Origin: Pseudomonas sp.
Lineage (GTDB): Bacteria; Pseudomonadota; Gammaproteobacteria; Pseudomonadales; Pseudomonadaceae
Direction: 5' to 3'
DNA: 7,350 nt
Assembly (NCBI RefSeq): GCF_030150285.1
Contig: NZ_JASLGE010000088.1
Span: 1 to 7,350, forward strand
Shown one piece after another: positions 4,825-7,350 of this stretch. The notes beneath the pieces are model-generated. The model was given only the letters and a program-made list of their open reading frames with translations. It had not been told where the DNA came from and ran no database searches. Within the stretch, counting starts at the first letter, position 1. Every line of letters begins with the position of its first letter. A program made the translations under genes and the position numbers.

Positions 4825-7053
4825 ATGAGTGCAAGCAGAGCATCCGCAACAAGCAAGGACTCACGGCGACTCGCGACTGACGATGTAAACGCCTTGATCA
4901 AGGCAGAACACCCCGACCCCTTTTCCGTGTTGGGGCCTCATGCGCAGGCTGAGGGCGGGCAGGTGATCCGGGTTTATTTGCCGGGCGCGGTCAGTGTCAA
5001 GGTGCTGGCGCGCAATGGCGGGGACCTGCTGGGAACCCTTGAGTGCCTGCAGGCACCGGGCTTGTTTGCCGGCTACTTTGCGGCTGTGCAGCCTTATGCG
5101 TTGCAGATTGACTGGGGGGGTGTCGAGCAGATCAGCGAAGACCCTTACAGTTTTGCGCCGCTGTTGGGCGAGATGGATTTGTATTTGTTTGGCGAGGGCA
5201 ACCACCGTGATCTGAGTCATTGCCTGGGCGCGCAATTGATGGCGGTGGAGGGCGTGCCTGGCGTGCGTTTTGCCGTGTGGGCACCGAATGCTCGACGGGT
5301 GTCCGTGGTAGGCGATTTCAACGGTTGGGACGGCCGCCGTCACCCCATGCGCCTGCGCCATCCCAGTGGGGTCTGGGAAGTGTTTGTGCCGCGTCTGCCG
5401 GCGGGCGAAGCCTATAAGTACGAAGTGCTGGGCGCAGAGGGCATATTGCCCCTGAAAGCAGACCCGGTGGCGCTGGCCACGCAGTTGCCGCCGGATACCG
5501 CGTCACGGGTTGCCGCGCCGCTGAGCATTGACTGGCAGGATGAAGGCTGGCTAAAGGCACGGGCCGAGTTCCAGCGCAGAGAGGCCCCGCTGTCCATTTA
5601 CGAACTGCATGTGGGGTCGTGGCAGTGCGAAGAGCAGGATGACAGTGAGGTGTTGCGCCCGTACACGTGGGCCGAGCTGGCGACCCGCCTGATCCCCTAT
5701 GTTCAGCAGTTGGGGTTCACCCACATTGAGTTGATGCCGATAATGGAGCACCCGTTTGGTGGCTCCTGGGGCTACCAACCGCTCTCGCAATTTGCCCCCA
5801 GCGCCCGTTACGGTTCGCCCGATGATTTTGCCGCGTTCGTCAACGCCTGCCATGTGGCGGGCATTGGCGTCATTCTGGATTGGGTGCCCGCGCATTTCCC
5901 CAACGACACGCACGGCCTGGCCCAGTTCGATGGCACGGCGCTGTATGAATACGCCAACCCGCTGGAAGGTTTTCATCAAGACTGGAACACCTTGATCTAC
6001 AACCTGGGCCGCACCGAGGTACATGGCTTTATGCTGGCCTCGGCGCTGCATTGGCTCAAGCATTTTCATGTCGACGGGCTGCGGGTCGATGCGGTCGCCT
6101 CCATGCTGTACCGCGATTATTCGCGCAAGCCTGGCGAATGGATCCCCAACCGTGACGGCGGGCGGGAAAACCTCGAAGCCATTGATTTTCTGCGTCACCT
6201 CAATGACGTAGTGGCCCTGGAAGTGCCCGGTGCGCTGGTGATCGCGGAAGAATCCACTGCCTGGCCGGGCGTGACCCAAGGCACCGCGGAGGGCGGGCTG
6301 GGTTTTTCCTGGAAATGGAACATGGGCTGGATGCACGACTCGCTGCATTACATCCAGCAAGATCCGGTTTACCGCGCCCACCATCACCACGAGCTCAGCT
6401 TTGGCCTGGTATATGCCTGGAGCGAGCGTTTTATCCTGCCGATCTCCCACGATGAAGTGGTGCACGGCAAGCATTCACTGATCGACAAAATGCCTGGTGA
6501 TCGCTGGCAGAAATTCGCCAACCTGCGGGCCTACCTGAGCTTTATGTGGACCCATCCGGGCAAGAAACTCCTGTTTATGGGGTGCGAGTTCGGTCAATGG
6601 CGCGAGTGGAATCACGACCAGCAATTGGACTGGTACTTGCTGCAATACCCCGAACATCAGGGCGTGCAGAAGTTGGTGGGGGATTTGAACCGCCTGTACC
6701 GAGAAATTCCGGCGCTGCATGAGCAGGACGATATTGCCCAAGGCTTTCAATGGCTGATTGGCGACGATGCCACCAACAGCGTTTACGCCTGGTTGCGCTG
6801 GAGCAAGGCCAAAGAGCCGCTGCTGGTGGTGGCCAACTTCACCCCGGTGCCCCGCGAAGCCTACCGTATTGGCGTGCCATTGCCAGGTACTTGGCACGAG
6901 GTCTTCAACAGCGACGCGGGCCTGTATGCCGGGTCCAATTATGGCAATGGCGGTGGCGTGATTGCGGAAGGCCTGAGTAGCCACGGCCAGCCGGCATCGC
7001 TTGCGCTGAACCTGCCGCCCTTGGGTGTATTGGTGTTGCGGCCCGAGGGGTGA
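4825..7053 (+). CDS. glgB: 1,4-alpha-glucan branching enzyme GlgB (GH13_9), full length
   Basis: The 742-residue enzyme cuts alpha-1,4-glucan and reattaches the chain through alpha-1,6 links, making branched glycogen-like polymer in the cytoplasm. Its length is normal for bacterial GlgB. Residues about 20-130 form the first N-terminal beta-domain, 140-235 the CBM48 domain (VRFAVWAPNARRVSVVGDFN), 255-640 the GH13 barrel and 645-742 the C-terminal beta-domain. The conserved GH13 regions are intact: DWVPAHF at 352-358, the nucleophile D422 in GLRVDAV, the acid/base E475 in VIAEES, and D543 in ISHDEVVHGK. It lies 22 bases behind the glgE remnant on the same strand and probably shares its AlgU-type promoter. 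No other glucan-making enzyme (treS, pep2/mak, glgA, glgC) is in the window, so its linear substrate must come from genes elsewhere. Confidence 0.98.
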   Translation: MSASRASATSKDSRRLATDDVNALIKAEHPDPFSVLGPHAQAEGGQVIRVYLPGAVSVKVLARNGGDLLGTLECLQAPGLFAGYFAAVQPYALQIDWGGVEQISEDPYSFAPLLGEMDLYLFGEGNHRDLSHCLGAQLMAVEGVPGVRFAVWAPNARRVSVVGDFNGWDGRRHPMRLRHPSGVWEVFVPRLPAGEAYKYEVLGAEGILPLKADPVALATQLPPDTASRVAAPLSIDWQDEGWLKARAEFQRREAPLSIYELHVGSWQCEEQDDSEVLRPYTWAELATRLIPYVQQLGFTHIELMPIMEHPFGGSWGYQPLSQFAPSARYGSPDDFAAFVNACHVAGIGVILDWVPAHFPNDTHGLAQFDGTALYEYANPLEGFHQDWNTLIYNLGRTEVHGFMLASALHWLKHFHVDGLRVDAVASMLYRDYSRKPGEWIPNRDGGRENLEAIDFLRHLNDVVALEVPGALVIAEESTAWPGVTQGTAEGGLGFSWKWNMGWMHDSLHYIQQDPVYRAHHHHELSFGLVYAWSERFILPISHDEVVHGKHSLIDKMPGDRWQKFANLRAYLSFMWTHPGKKLLFMGCEFGQWREWNHDQQLDWYLLQYPEHQGVQKLVGDLNRLYREIPALHEQDDIAQGFQWLIGDDATNSVYAWLRWSKAKEPLLVVANFTPVPREAYRIGVPLPGTWHEVFNSDAGLYAGSNYGNGGGVIAEGLSSHGQPASLALNLPPLGVLVLRPEG

Positions 7054-7284
7054 TGCGCTGAAGGTCGCGATCGTAAACCCTGAATCCCGGGTCAGGCAGG
7101 TATACCGCGTGGCCTGGCTTTACGACGACTGCGTCGCCGGACGTAGCCTCGTTCTACTCGTCAACTGCTACAGGGGTAGTCGCTGCCGATCGGGAAGATG
7201 CCCCGGGCTGCTGTTGTTTCAGTGTGAATGCTGAAGGCAGCTGGCGCACCGGGTACCTATCCGTTTTCGGGGTTTAACCGGTGC
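7054..7284. other. Non-coding sequence after glgB, partly repeat-like
   Basis: No gene is supportable. The stretch 7118-7151 (TTTACGACGACTGCGTCGCC onward, ending GTAGCCTCG) resembles a known type of Pseudomonas extragenic repeat and has a small hairpin CGACG-ACTG-CGTCG at 7123-7136. CCTGA...TCAGG at 7079-7096 could pair but is weak and has no T-run, so no clear terminator for glgB is visible. Confidence 0.4.
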
Positions 7285-7350
7285 ATCGGTTTCGCTTTTA
7301 CAGCGAGTCCCTTTTGTCAAACAGCCACAAAAGGAACCAAAAAGGCCTTG
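7285..7350. repeat. Edge of a common Pseudomonas extragenic repeat with a CCTTTTGT/ACAAAAGG hairpin
   Basis: The sequence from the GGTTTCGC at about 7288, through TTTTACAGCGAGTCCC and ending ACCAAAAAGGCCTTG, resembles a long repeat I recall as frequent in Pseudomonas genomes. It contains an 8-bp inverted repeat, CCTTTTGT at 7310-7317 and ACAAAAGG at 7327-7334, with a 9-base loop. It runs off the right edge, so its extent is unknown. Confidence 0.4.

Noticed and set aside
5551..6474. 307-codon ORF antisense to glgB
   Set aside because: A long antisense frame is expected opposite high-GC coding DNA; the glgB frame has all catalytic motifs and the antisense product has no recognisable domain.
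7079..7096. CCTGA...TCAGG inverted repeat as a terminator for glgB
   Set aside because: Only a 5-bp stem with an 8-base loop and no following T-run.
7025..7234. 69-codon ORF overlapping the end of glgB
   Set aside because: Begins inside glgB in another frame, no ribosome site, and runs through repeat-like non-coding sequence.

Overview
The window looks like a Pseudomonas chromosome, most likely the P. fluorescens/putida side of the genus. The basis is high-GC coding DNA with an AT-rich promoter island, REP-type elements built on a GCGAGCAAGCTCGC core, and proteins close to Pseudomonas CcoG, a MocR-type regulator and the glycogen branching enzyme GlgB. The species assignment is from recognition, not a search.

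Layout, left to right. Positions 1-117 hold the right-hand end of an insertion sequence: the last 21 codons of a probable transposase, then a terminal region made of two ~23-bp repeats and ending in CA. Positions 118-425 contain no gene; they are a patchwork of REP-type repeats and duplicated short modules. Two genes then lie on the minus strand: a MocR/GntR-aminotransferase regulator (426-1835) and, upstream of it, ccoG (1925-3346), a membrane iron-sulfur protein that helps build cbb3 cytochrome oxidase. The 89-bp gap between them holds an inverted pair of REP elements. An 841-bp gene-free region (3347-4187) follows. Near ccoG it carries a near-consensus ANR/FNR box and two perfect palindromes; its middle is AT-rich; near the plus-strand genes it carries a very good AlgU (sigma-22) promoter match. 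Two plus-strand genes follow: a 204-residue ORF that is only the N-terminal part of the maltosyltransferase GlgE (4188-4802), then an intact glgB (4825-7053). The last 300 bases are non-coding and repeat-like.

How the genes relate. The ccoG side looks like a low-oxygen respiration accessory module under possible ANR control, with a PLP-binding regulator behind it that may share its transcript. The plus-strand side appears to be the relic of a stress-induced glgE-treS-glgB alpha-glucan/trehalose operon. The AlgU-type promoter and the first ~200 codons of glgE remain, the catalytic part of glgE and all of treS are missing, and glgB is now the only intact enzyme. The likeliest history is an internal deletion of roughly 4-5 kb joining glgE codon ~203 to the DNA just before glgB. 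That is the most notable feature here. I see no evidence of a wholly new system such as a defence island, CRISPR array or biosynthetic cluster.
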